A stretch of DNA of 64,000 nucleotides, from NCBI RefSeq assembly GCF_003345295.1, contig NZ_CP031056.1, positions 1,860,001 through 1,924,000 of the forward strand, given 5' to 3'. Position 1 is the stretch's first letter. Every line of letters starts with the position of its first letter. Positions 1 through 8,202 of this stretch are shown here, piece by piece. A model generated the notes under the pieces. It searched no databases and had not been told where the DNA came from. It worked only from the letters and a program-made list of their open reading frames with translations. The translations under genes and the position numbers were made by a program. Origin of the DNA: Vibrio splendidus. Its GTDB lineage: Bacteria; Pseudomonadota; Gammaproteobacteria; Enterobacterales; Vibrionaceae.

Positions 1-22
1 CTGGGTGGATAACGCCGTCCAT
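1..22 (-). CDS. Possible start of a divergent gene leaving the window
   Basis: Read on the minus strand, an ATG at position 22 opens a frame (M-D-G-V-I-H-P) that runs off the left edge. Only seven codons are visible and no strong ribosome binding site precedes it. It is listed because the inverted repeat at 50-73 would then lie between two divergent genes, as an operator often does. It could equally be chance. Confidence 0.2.
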
Positions 23-49
23 TTTAATCTTGTCTATTTTCAGAAGATT

Positions 50-73
50 AGATATCGAGATTTCTCGATATCT
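50..73. promoter_or_regulatory. Perfect 11-bp inverted repeat, likely operator
   Basis: Arms AGATATCGAGA (50-60) and TCTCGATATCT (63-73) are separated by two bases. No T tract follows, so a terminator is unlikely. It lies 63 bp before the aldehyde dehydrogenase start, which suits a dimeric regulator of that operon or of a divergent gene to the left. Confidence 0.5.
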
Positions 74-135
74 AGCTATTAAGATATGGCATTAAATAGA
101 AAAAATATATGAAAAATTAAACGGAGTTGGTAAAC

Positions 136-1476
136 ATGAGCAAGTCTATTCAATCTTTTAATCCTAGTAATGGAGAACTACTTGGAGAGGTCAATAACGC
201 CTCTAGAGATGAAGTAGTTCAAACGGTTCGCCAATCAAAGGCAGCACAAAAAGCATGGAGAAAACTCCCGATAAATGAGCGCGTGCGAACCATTATTAGA
301 GCTTACCAACACCTTGATCAGCATGCAGACTCCTTCTCAGAATTACTTGCCCGAGAAATGGGTAAAGATATTGGTCGTGCGATTGGCGAAGCAACAGGCG
401 CGATTTATATGGGTCAGCATTATGCAGGAGAAGCACAACGCGCGCTCAACACTCGCAAATTGTCGGGGTCAACAGAGCTTCAATATCGCCCACTTGGGGT
501 TGTCGGTGTAATCTCTCCTTGGAACTACCCGGTGATGATGGCAAATAACCTCATCGTGCCTGCGTTAGTCGCGGGTAATACCGTGATTCTAAAACCTTCT
601 GAAGAGACCCCTCTTATCGCTCAAGCATTCTTTGGTGAGCTACAGAAACACCTACCCGAAGGCGTATTAACAATTTTGCATGGCGATCGCGAAACGGGTA
701 AGGCTTTAGTTGAAGGTGACATTCAAATGATTGCGTTCACCGGCTCTAAAGCGGCAGGCCAAGACATCATGGTTCGTGCAGCAAGCAAAGTGAAACGCCT
801 TGTAATGGAGCTGGGCGGCAAAGACCCCATGATAGTGATGCGCGATGCTAACTTAGAACAAGCAGCTCGCTTTGCCGTCGCAGGCAGCTTTGAGAACTCA
901 GGGCAAATGTGTACTTCGATTGAACGTATCTATGTTGATGATCGTATCGCTGAAAAATTTGAACAACGTGTCACCGAGATCGCCAACATGTACCAGATTG
1001 GCCCGTGGGATATGCCGAACGTAAATATCGGGCCAATCATCAATGCCACGCAACATGGAAAAATCGTTGAACAATTAAAAGACGCACAACAAAAAGGGGC
1101 TACTTTCCTTCTAGGCGGTATTGAACAACCCGAGCGTTATATCCGCCCTACGGTTATCACCGGAATGACAGCAGAAATGAAACTGGAGACAGAAGAAACC
1201 TTTGGTCCAATTGTTGCTATCAGTCGTTACTCAAATATTGATGATGCCATTGAGCGCGCTAATGACAGCGAGTACGGGTTGGGTGCCGTGGTGTTCGGAA
1301 ACCAAGGCGTCAATGACGTTGCTGACGAACTTGATGCTGGCATGGTTGGCATTAATCAAGGACAAGGCGGCAGTGGTGATGCTCCATGGGTTGGTGCGAA
1401 ACAGAGTGGCCTTGGTTACCACGGCTCGGTTGACGGGCACCGTCAGTTTGCACAAGTAAAAGTGGTTTCAAAATAA
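136..1476 (+). CDS. NAD(P)-dependent aldehyde dehydrogenase
   Basis: Cytoplasmic aldehyde dehydrogenase of the succinate-semialdehyde type, 446 residues, oxidising an aldehyde to an acid with NAD(P). Seen: the PWNYP motif (Asn about 130), KPSEE with cofactor Lys about 153, FTGSKAAG, general-base Glu about 225 in MELGGKDP, and catalytic Cys about 259 in SGQMCTS. The ATG at 136 is preferred over the in-frame TTG at 127 because CGGAG at 122-126 then sits nine bases upstream. The gene ends six bases before the oxygenase gene, so the two are probably one operon. Substrate is not deducible. The oxygenase partner suggests breakdown of a hydroxylated compound, but that is inference. Confidence 0.9.
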   Translation: MSKSIQSFNPSNGELLGEVNNASRDEVVQTVRQSKAAQKAWRKLPINERVRTIIRAYQHLDQHADSFSELLAREMGKDIGRAIGEATGAIYMGQHYAGEAQRALNTRKLSGSTELQYRPLGVVGVISPWNYPVMMANNLIVPALVAGNTVILKPSEETPLIAQAFFGELQKHLPEGVLTILHGDRETGKALVEGDIQMIAFTGSKAAGQDIMVRAASKVKRLVMELGGKDPMIVMRDANLEQAARFAVAGSFENSGQMCTSIERIYVDDRIAEKFEQRVTEIANMYQIGPWDMPNVNIGPIINATQHGKIVEQLKDAQQKGATFLLGGIEQPERYIRPTVITGMTAEMKLETEETFGPIVAISRYSNIDDAIERANDSEYGLGAVVFGNQGVNDVADELDAGMVGINQGQGGSGDAPWVGAKQSGLGYHGSVDGHRQFAQVKVVSK

Positions 1477-1482
1477 GGGTTC

Positions 1483-2265
1483 ATGATGAATAACGAACAG
1501 AACTTCTACGTTGTTAGACGAGAATCAGGCACTCAGCGCAGTGACCTACCAGTATGGGCACCAAAATCGGCTAATCCATTTGCACTTGATAAGAACGTTA
1601 ACGCGGTATCACGCGTTGAAGTAGACAACGTTCCCGGTGCTTTCCAGTTGCGAGATGTGCTGCTTCCTGAAGAGGTTAAGCGGATACTTAATGAAGCGAA
1701 CCAACTTGGTTTTACAGAAGATGCCGCAGTTTCTTTACCGAGAGAAGTTCGTCACAATCAGAATCTCAACTTGATCGCGGATACTGAAACCCTCGACATT
1801 ATTTGGAAGCGTTGCAAAGATCATTTCGTTGATAAGTACGACCATTTTGCTGGTGTGAAACCTCTAGGCATTAACGGTCGTTTTCGATTTTATCGCTACG
1901 ATGAAGGGGATTTCTTTAAAATGCACACGGATGGCTCTTGGCCCGGTAGTCAAGTTGTCGATGGAGAACTGATCGATGACTCTTTTGGCGACCGTTGGAG
2001 CATGTATACCTTTTTACTTCTCTTGAGTGATGATTTCGTCGGTGGCGAAACCCAATTCATGGTTAGCCATGATGACCCGAGTAAGCCTGCTCGTCGTCAA
2101 GGGCATCATCATGAGAGTGCAGATATAGAATCGGTTAGAACACCCAGTGGTAGTGTCCTGTGTTTTCCTCACGGTACTCACCCTGCTCATTGTATACACG
2201 GCTCAGCACCGATACTTTCTGGGACAAAATACATTATTCGCACAGACGTACTATTCGAGCTCTAA
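1483..2265 (+). CDS. 2-oxoglutarate/Fe(II)-dependent oxygenase (prolyl 4-hydroxylase-like)
   Basis: 260 residues with the double-stranded beta-helix of the P4Hc family, which couples 2-oxoglutarate decarboxylation to hydroxylation of a substrate. Seen: iron ligands His148 and Asp150 in the HTD motif, distal His239, and Lys249 in SGTKY, which should bind the 2-oxoglutarate carboxylate. The sequence resembles stand-alone bacterial and eukaryotic P4H-like enzymes more than small-molecule hydroxylases. There is no signal peptide. It starts just after the aldehyde dehydrogenase and is followed by a strong terminator, so it closes the operon. Either of the two adjacent ATG codons at 1483 and 1486 could be the start. 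The target (protein or metabolite) is unknown. Confidence 0.85.
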   Translation: MMNNEQNFYVVRRESGTQRSDLPVWAPKSANPFALDKNVNAVSRVEVDNVPGAFQLRDVLLPEEVKRILNEANQLGFTEDAAVSLPREVRHNQNLNLIADTETLDIIWKRCKDHFVDKYDHFAGVKPLGINGRFRFYRYDEGDFFKMHTDGSWPGSQVVDGELIDDSFGDRWSMYTFLLLLSDDFVGGETQFMVSHDDPSKPARRQGHHHESADIESVRTPSGSVLCFPHGTHPAHCIHGSAPILSGTKYIIRTDVLFEL

Positions 2266-2292
2266 GCGACTCTACTGGTCGTTTTTACTCCT

Positions 2293-2326
2293 AAAAAAAT
2301 GTCCCGCACTAGGCGGGACATTTTTA
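2293..2326. terminator. Rho-independent terminator
   Basis: Stem GTCCCGC (2301-2307) with GCGGGAC (2313-2319), flanked by an A run on the left and T5 on the right. It can serve both the oxygenase operon and the convergent chemoreceptor gene. Confidence 0.9.
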
Positions 2327-2357
2327 TATAAGATAGAAAGCTTCTAGCTCTGAGCTG

Positions 2358-4337
2358 CTAACTCTTAAACGTATTCGAGAGCTCTTTCAGCGATGTTGCC
2401 AATTCTGCTTGTTCTTTGGCTGTTGCTGCAATTTGCGTTGCGCCCGTCGTCGACTCGGTCGACTTCTGCTCAACTGCCACTACGTTCTGAGCAATGTCTT
2501 GTGTCACGACCGCTTGCTCTTCTGTTGCCGTTGCAATCTGCTCTGTCATGCTGAATATCTCGCTCACAGCACTAGAAATATCTTGTAGCGTTTGTTCTAC
2601 TTCTCGCGAATCTTCAACCGCTCTTGATGACATTTTCTTACTGTTCTCAATCACATTGAACGCCGTTTGAACATCAGACTGTAGCGAACTAATGAAGCCT
2701 TCAATTTCCAACGTCGACTCTTGAGTGCGTTGAGCCAATGTACGAACTTCATCAGCTACCACCGCGAAACCACGACCTTGTTCACCTGCACGTGCCGCTT
2801 CGATCGCTGCGTTTAGTGCTAACAAGTTTGTTTGATCAGCAACCGACTTAATCACATCGATAACGCTGTTAATGTTATTGCTGCTTTCGTGTAGGTGGGT
2901 AATTTTCTCAGCTAAGCCGTTAATCTCAGATGCCAAGATTTCAATCGATTCATAAGAGTGTTGAACTGTGCTCAAGCCGGCTTGTGACTGTTGGTCCACC
3001 ATTTTCGCCGAAGTTGCCGTTTGCTGCGTTTTAGCCGCGACTTCATTCACGGTTGCCGAAAGCTCTTCAGTTGCCGTTGCAATCAGCCCAATTTGGTCTT
3101 GTTGCTCAACTAATGTATTGGAGTTGTATTGGCAAGTTTGCGCCGTCTCTTCTGCTGCCGAAGCGAGTGTTAAGCTTGATTGAGACAAGTTATCGATCAC
3201 CTGAGAGAACTTCTCTAACGTTTCGTTAAGCGATGAAGATATCTGACCAAGCTCGCTCTCACCCAAGTAAGTTGCGCGAACCGTTAGGTCATTGTCATCA
3301 CGAACCTTTGAAAGCACTAAATTCAGGTCTTTGACTCGAGTGGTTAGGTCTGTAATGGCTTTGAAACTGACAAAGGTTGCAAACAAAGTAATCACAACAA
3401 ACATCGTGATACTGCCCATCATTGCTGATTGAGCTTGCTGAGTTTTCTGATCAGTCAATGCAATAAGAGAGTCTGCCAGTTGGTTCTCGGTCTTCTTCAG
3501 CTGAACAATGCGCGCCGTTGATTGCGCGAACCAATAGACAGGGTCGACATCAAATCCGCTCATTTTCGATTCAGCCACATCACGAAGCTTCTCGACTTCC
3601 GCGACCGAGCGGTCATTCAATTGTTGTTCAAAAAAGCGAACATTGTCTGGGTTACCCAGAACTTCAAAGTTCGAGAAATAGGTATTTTGCTCAGTCACCA
3701 AAGAGATGAATTTAACCAACATACCTGGGCCAAATTCATTTTTAGAAAAGGTGTTGTTGAGGACAGCACGCTCGATACCCGCACGCTCTTTACCTTGCAA
3801 GAAATTGTAGTAAGCGATGGTTTCAGTAGTAATCGTCGAGTCTGAGCTCAGTTCCGCAATCAAAGCCGATACACTAAGCAGTTTTGCATTCAGTTTTGTG
3901 TAGTAACCTAACGCCTCAGAGAGTGGAATTGATTGAGAATCCACTCGGTTTCGAATCGTGGTTATTTGATTAAGGCTTTGGCTTATTTCACTGTTCAAGC
4001 GATTGATCTGTGGCAGATCGATATCAGCCGACTGCCAGTATTCGTTTCTCTGATCACGTCGACTATCCGCACTAGTACGTTGTGAACGTAATTCACTCAC
4101 AAATTGAGTGCCTTGAGAGCCGATAAAGCCAGCCGTCATGCCTCGCTCTTTTTGCAACTCATGTACCAATTCACTGTAAACAACCGACAAGCGTGTCAGT
4201 TGATTCAATGATGACATTTCACTCGTCGTTTCTACGCCTTTTGAAATCGCAGAAACACTGAGCCATAGAAACCCTAAGATCGGCAAAATAAGCAAAGCAA
4301 TAATTTTTTGCTTAAAAGACATATCGGATAATTTCAT
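2358..4337 (-). CDS. Methyl-accepting chemotaxis protein with NIT sensor domain
   Basis: 659-residue chemoreceptor. Transmembrane segment about 11-33; periplasmic helical sensor about 45-300 with the HELQKERGMTAGFIGS signature of the nitrate/nitrite-sensing NIT family; second membrane segment about 306-328; HAMP; then the cytoplasmic signalling domain with the conserved hairpin tip (DQTNLLALNAAIEAARAG). It should signal through CheW/CheA to the flagellar motor. NIT domains are linked to nitrate and nitrite sensing in known proteins, but the ligand here is inferred from family only. The gene stands alone and converges on the oxygenase operon. No C-terminal CheR-tether pentapeptide is visible. 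Confidence 0.93.
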   Translation of the reverse strand: MKLSDMSFKQKIIALLILPILGFLWLSVSAISKGVETTSEMSSLNQLTRLSVVYSELVHELQKERGMTAGFIGSQGTQFVSELRSQRTSADSRRDQRNEYWQSADIDLPQINRLNSEISQSLNQITTIRNRVDSQSIPLSEALGYYTKLNAKLLSVSALIAELSSDSTITTETIAYYNFLQGKERAGIERAVLNNTFSKNEFGPGMLVKFISLVTEQNTYFSNFEVLGNPDNVRFFEQQLNDRSVAEVEKLRDVAESKMSGFDVDPVYWFAQSTARIVQLKKTENQLADSLIALTDQKTQQAQSAMMGSITMFVVITLFATFVSFKAITDLTTRVKDLNLVLSKVRDDNDLTVRATYLGESELGQISSSLNETLEKFSQVIDNLSQSSLTLASAAEETAQTCQYNSNTLVEQQDQIGLIATATEELSATVNEVAAKTQQTATSAKMVDQQSQAGLSTVQHSYESIEILASEINGLAEKITHLHESSNNINSVIDVIKSVADQTNLLALNAAIEAARAGEQGRGFAVVADEVRTLAQRTQESTLEIEGFISSLQSDVQTAFNVIENSKKMSSRAVEDSREVEQTLQDISSAVSEIFSMTEQIATATEEQAVVTQDIAQNVVAVEQKSTESTTGATQIAATAKEQAELATSLKELSNTFKS

Positions 4338-4738
4338 TTTTATTCCCTAGCAGCTAACAAATCTCTATCTGTCATGTAATTAGACACACTTCTAAACCGG
4401 CATACCCTTGTTGAGATCATATAATTATTCAGTTTTAACAATTACCGTTCTATATCGACGGCAATCGATAAATCTAACACTTAACCTTACAAAACTCATT
4501 GATTTATTTATAAAACTGCAAGCTATGCAACCTTAGTAGCCAGACAAATGCGTGCAACAACATTTTATTGGCGGAGTGACTAAAAATTGACAGCTTTTGC
4601 ATAACCATAAAGAGGTAGATCGGCACTCGCAGTATAATCTTTACCAAACAATGCACTCGCGATCATCTATAAATTCAACATCAAATATGTATAATGCCGA
4701 TCTCTTAAAAATAACGTAGATGCATAATTAGAGGTTTT
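4338..4738. other. Intergenic region, divergent promoters
   Basis: About 400 bases between the chemoreceptor and the small zinc-ribbon gene, which diverge. It should carry promoters for both. The sequence is AT-rich. No terminator, RNA gene or long repeat was seen. Confidence 0.5.
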
Positions 4739-4912
4739 ATGAATTGTCCTGCTTGCGAAGAAAACATTGGATGGGAGTGGGTAGAAGAGGCAGCAATTGA
4801 ACCCAACGAAGAATTCAACTGCCCAGAATGCGATGAAACTCTAATGTATACCATTGATGAAGGCACCTATTACGGCGCGCAACATAAAACTGTAGAAGTA
4901 GTCGACGCGTAA
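4739..4912 (+). CDS. Small zinc-ribbon protein, 57 residues
   Basis: A complete 57-codon frame. It has two CPxC knuckles, C-P-A-C at residues 3-6 and C-P-E-C at 28-31, the usual four-cysteine arrangement of a small zinc ribbon, and it is very acidic (many Glu/Asp). AATTAGAGG lies just before the ATG and can act as a ribosome binding site. Codon use looks like the neighbours, which supports a real gene. Function is unknown; small acidic zinc ribbons may be protein-binding or redox-responsive, but nothing in the context identifies a partner. It precedes the TetR gene by about 150 bp. Confidence 0.75.
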   Translation: MNCPACEENIGWEWVEEAAIEPNEEFNCPECDETLMYTIDEGTYYGAQHKTVEVVDA

Positions 4913-5006
4913 TACAGCCTTGTGGCTACACACTGGCCACTTTATTTCAAATACTTAGCAAATAACTAAACTAAGCGGCTTACTTTCTTGCTGGCTCTTC
5001 TTTACT

Positions 5007-5045
5007 AGAACGGGCGTTCAGCATAAAATATTGAACATATGTTCA
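5007..5045. promoter_or_regulatory. Two GAAC-N4-GTTC palindromes before the TetR gene
   Basis: GAAC-GGGC-GTTC at 5008-5019 and GAAC-ATAT-GTTC at 5033-5044 share the same half-sites and are 25 bp apart. The second is a longer perfect palindrome, TGAACATATGTTCA (5032-5045). They lie 20-57 bases upstream of the TetR start, typical for autoregulation. Confidence 0.65.
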
Positions 5046-5064
5046 GATTAATGAAGTAGATATT

Positions 5065-5649
5065 ATGGCCAAGACAGCGAAGTTCGATAGACAAGATGTA
5101 GTAGATAAAGCAACGAACCTGTATTGGGAAAAGGGCTTTCACGCCACTTCTATGCGCAATCTACAAGACGTGATTGATATGCGTCCGGGCAGCATCTACG
5201 CGACTTTTGGCAGCAAAGAAGGCCTATTTAAGGAAACTCTTGCTCGTTATACCGAGCTTGGCATTCTCAATCTGAACCGCTTCCGCAGTGAAACGGACTC
5301 GCCGATTAAAGCACTCGAAAATTTTGTAAAGCGCGCAGTCGTCGAATCTAAACAGAGCTCTCCTAACGGCATGTGCATGTTAGCTAAAACGGTTGCTGAA
5401 CTGACTGACGAGCACGCAGAATTATTAGCAGAAGCGAAGAAATCATTAAAGATCATGGAAGGTGAATTCGCCAAGTTGATAGCTGAATCACAAGATCTAG
5501 GCGAGATAAGCAAAGAGCGAGAACCCGCTCAGCTTGCTCGTCATGTTCAAGTTCAAATCGCTGGCCTGCGTACCTATGCGAAAACATGCGACGACATCGA
5601 ATTACTCAACTCGATGGTTGAGGACGTATTTAAGTACCACCCTTTTTAG
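5065..5649 (+). CDS. TetR/AcrR family transcriptional regulator
   Basis: 194 residues. The N-terminal helix-turn-helix covers about 10-60 (SMRNLQDVIDMRPGSIYATF), with the GSIYATFGSKEGLF pattern of TetR proteins. The C-terminal helical domain, with Cys and Met residues around 95-100, should bind an unknown ligand. It is probably a repressor acting on the two palindromes just upstream. No efflux pump or oxidoreductase lies directly beside it, so its wider regulon is not visible. A bidirectional terminator follows. Confidence 0.9.
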   Translation: MAKTAKFDRQDVVDKATNLYWEKGFHATSMRNLQDVIDMRPGSIYATFGSKEGLFKETLARYTELGILNLNRFRSETDSPIKALENFVKRAVVESKQSSPNGMCMLAKTVAELTDEHAELLAEAKKSLKIMEGEFAKLIAESQDLGEISKEREPAQLARHVQVQIAGLRTYAKTCDDIELLNSMVEDVFKYHPF

Positions 5650-5679
5650 AGACTGAACTTATATAAGCTCAGACCATAT

Positions 5680-5724
5680 AAAAAGACGCCCAAGTATTAT
5701 TATCAATACTTGGGCGTCTTTTTA
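5680..5724. terminator. Bidirectional terminator
   Basis: A 19-bp perfect stem: AAAAAGACGCCCAAGTATT (5680-5698) pairs with its complement at 5705-5723, with a six-base loop. A and T tracts on either side let it stop both the TetR gene and the convergent PTS gene. Confidence 0.93.
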
Positions 5725-5756
5725 TTTATCGCTTTTCAGCCAATCTCAAGAGCCGG

Positions 5757-7628
5757 TTACTTTGATACTTTCGTCATGATTAACGCTTGCGCATTAAGCA
5801 TCGCTTCCTTAGTACTAACATCTAAGGTTTTCACGTTCGCAAAGCGCTCGACTTCTTTGATTGCCACATCGTGAGCAAAAATCACTAGCCTAGCTTTTTC
5901 AATATCTTTTTGTGTAATGCGATTGCCTATCCCGTTTGCACCTTGTGTTTCGACTTTTATCCGAACCCCAAGATGATGTGCTGCCTTTTCCAAAGACTTA
6001 GCCGCCAGAAAAGTGTGCGCGACACCTGACGGGCAAGAAGTAATAGCAAGTACATCAGCTTGCCCTTCTTCCGTGACCGAACCACCCGCAAATTGATTAG
6101 AGCGAGACTCATCTTCAACCACATTCTTTTTAAGCAGTATCACGATCGCAGCCGTCGTCAGTGCACCCGCTAACGTCCCAACAATGTAGCCAATCTTGCC
6201 ATCAACCACAGGCAAAACAATCCAGCCCCCCCAAGGAGCATGGTTTACTACATGGAACATAAAGCCAACCACGTTACCGACAATGCCACCAGCCACAACC
6301 GCAGGCAGAACACGCGCAGGATCGGCCGCTGCAAATGGGATTGCACCTTCACTGATGCCAATCATTCCCATAATACCTGCCGCTTTACCTGCTTCGCGTT
6401 CGTCTCGTTTAAACTTCTTCGGCGATAAGAAAGTCGCCAGCGCCATACCTAATGGGGGTGTACAAATGGCAATGCCAACGCCCCCCATTAACCATGGCTG
6501 AGTATTCACCTGAGTTTGTGCAAACAGCGTGGCTACTTTGTTGATTGGGCCGCCCATATCAAACGCGGTCATTGCACCTAGAATGCTACCCAGCACCACT
6601 TTTCCTGAGCCAGCCATGCCAGTCAGCATTTGATTCATCTCAAGCATCACCTGCGCAATGGGGGCACCAATCACCCACATCACAGCCCCACAGGTAACAA
6701 AAGTGCCGACAAGCGGATAAATGAAGATAGAGCTCAGCGAGATCATGCTGTCTGGCAGCTTGATCTTCTTAAGTAGATTAACCACAAAGCCTGCGAAAAA
6801 GCCGACCACAATCGCACCAAGGAAACCAGTGTTGTATTGATTAACCGCCACCCAAGAACCAATCATGCCTGGTGCTAAACCCGGTTTGTCTGCCATTGAA
6901 TACGCGATGTAACCGCCGAGCACGGCGGTAAAAAGCGTTAAGCCCGCAATACCCATTTGTGCAATGTCAGCCAGAACGCCGCTCTCTGGAACGGCACCGT
7001 GACCAGACATCATTACAGATAAAGACAATAGAACACCGCCCGCGACCACGAATGGAATCATGTGTGAAGTGCCGTACAACAAGTGTTCTTTAAGGCGATT
7101 GAGAGATTGAGCCCAAGGGCTGAGCGGCTCGATGTACACTTCATGATAGTTGGAGGCGTAGCTGTCGAAAGAGTCAGAATTGGCTTCGAGAAACAACTCT
7201 AAAGCTTCCTCTACCGACTCCATCGCCTTTAATTTTGTAACAAAGTCATCTTCAATCAGTTTGGTCGATATTTGAGCCAATACCTCGATATGATGACCAT
7301 CATTGTTATCGGGTGAAGCGAGCATGAAGAACACATCAGACAATTCACCACCGTCGGCCCCATAATCGATTCCAGAACGACTGATACCAACGGCGACAGC
7401 AGGTTTAGCTACGGCTTTACTTTTCGCGTGTGGAATCGCAATACCATCATCAAATCCAGTATTACCTATAGCTTCACGCTTCCAGATATCATCAAGGAAA
7501 TCACTTTTACTCGAGAGCTTACCGGCACGGTCGAGCAGTTCAACAAGCTCTTCAAATACCGCCTGTTTCGAGTCTGCCTGTAATTCCAAGCAGATAATCT
7601 CTGGCTCGATAATGTTAGTGATATCCAT
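5757..7628 (-). CDS. Fructose-family PTS permease, domain order EIIA-EIIC-EIIB
   Basis: 623-residue inner-membrane sugar phosphotransferase permease that imports and phosphorylates a hexose-type sugar using phosphate from HPr. Seen: EIIA domain about 1-150 with active His67 in GIAIPHAKS; membrane EIIC about 165-500 starting at HLLYGTSHMIPF with the FDMGGPINK loop; EIIB about 525-623 with phosphocysteine 532 in CPSGVAHTF. GAGG precedes the start. It diverges from a soluble EIIB/HPr-EIIA pair. Its EIIC and EIIB resemble those of the split system at 16.2-18.1 kb more than the A-B-C protein at 12.7 kb. Exact sugar is unknown; fructose, mannose or a mannoside are options. Confidence 0.93.
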   Translation of the reverse strand: MDITNIIEPEIICLELQADSKQAVFEELVELLDRAGKLSSKSDFLDDIWKREAIGNTGFDDGIAIPHAKSKAVAKPAVAVGISRSGIDYGADGGELSDVFFMLASPDNNDGHHIEVLAQISTKLIEDDFVTKLKAMESVEEALELFLEANSDSFDSYASNYHEVYIEPLSPWAQSLNRLKEHLLYGTSHMIPFVVAGGVLLSLSVMMSGHGAVPESGVLADIAQMGIAGLTLFTAVLGGYIAYSMADKPGLAPGMIGSWVAVNQYNTGFLGAIVVGFFAGFVVNLLKKIKLPDSMISLSSIFIYPLVGTFVTCGAVMWVIGAPIAQVMLEMNQMLTGMAGSGKVVLGSILGAMTAFDMGGPINKVATLFAQTQVNTQPWLMGGVGIAICTPPLGMALATFLSPKKFKRDEREAGKAAGIMGMIGISEGAIPFAAADPARVLPAVVAGGIVGNVVGFMFHVVNHAPWGGWIVLPVVDGKIGYIVGTLAGALTTAAIVILLKKNVVEDESRSNQFAGGSVTEEGQADVLAITSCPSGVAHTFLAAKSLEKAAHHLGVRIKVETQGANGIGNRITQKDIEKARLVIFAHDVAIKEVERFANVKTLDVSTKEAMLNAQALIMTKVSK

Positions 7629-7855
7629 ATGCTGCCTCGTACGAGTGCCGATTTAAGTAAATGAGCTAAAGAAGTTAATGAGATGAAAAGATTAACGACG
7701 CAAGGCTTCTCAATATATAGGACGAAAAGTGCATTAACTGGATAATTGTAACCAAGAACTCAGAGTGTGACGTCCACCTTTGAATTAAAAACGGCAATCC
7801 ATAAAATCCACAGATTCGGATAATAGTATCTGATCCACACAAGCCGAGAATAATA

Positions 7856-8194
7856 ATGAGAATTGTAGCGGTAACTGCGTGCCCTACAGGCATTGCCCAT
7901 ACCTACATGGCAGCGGATGCATTAATTAAAACTGCCCCTAAGTTCAACGTTTCAATCAAGGTTGAAACGCAAGGTGCTATGGGTATTGAAAACTTACTAA
8001 CAGATCACGACATCGTGCAAGCTGATAAAATCCTGATCGTCTCCGATATCGACATTGAACAACCAAACCGATTTGATCCTGCGAAAACCGTGTTGATCTC
8101 AATGGAGGAAGTACTGTTAAGCGTCGAAAAGGTCTTTATCAAGCATTGTCGTGACCTAAAACCTTGTCGTGATACGAAGCCTTGTCGCAGCTAA
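7856..8194 (+). CDS. PTS EIIB component, fructose family
   Basis: 112-residue soluble EIIB domain carrying the phosphorylated cysteine (Cys9 in TACPTGIAHTYMAAD), followed by the usual KVETQGAMG segment. It lacks the membrane EIIC. It would pass phosphate from an EIIA to some EIIC, perhaps that of the divergent permease, though that protein already has its own EIIB. The C-terminus (about 99-112) has an odd duplicated RD-x-KPCR tail with two extra cysteines, beyond the normal EIIB end. The stop codon overlaps a possible TTG start of the next gene, suggesting coupled translation. Confidence 0.85.
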   Translation: MRIVAVTACPTGIAHTYMAADALIKTAPKFNVSIKVETQGAMGIENLLTDHDIVQADKILIVSDIDIEQPNRFDPAKTVLISMEEVLLSVEKVFIKHCRDLKPCRDTKPCRS

Positions 8195-8202
8195 TCCTCG
8201 GT

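Noticed and set aside
2147..2347. Frame across the oxygenase end and terminator
   Set aside because: Overlaps the real oxygenase frame and reads through a strong hairpin.
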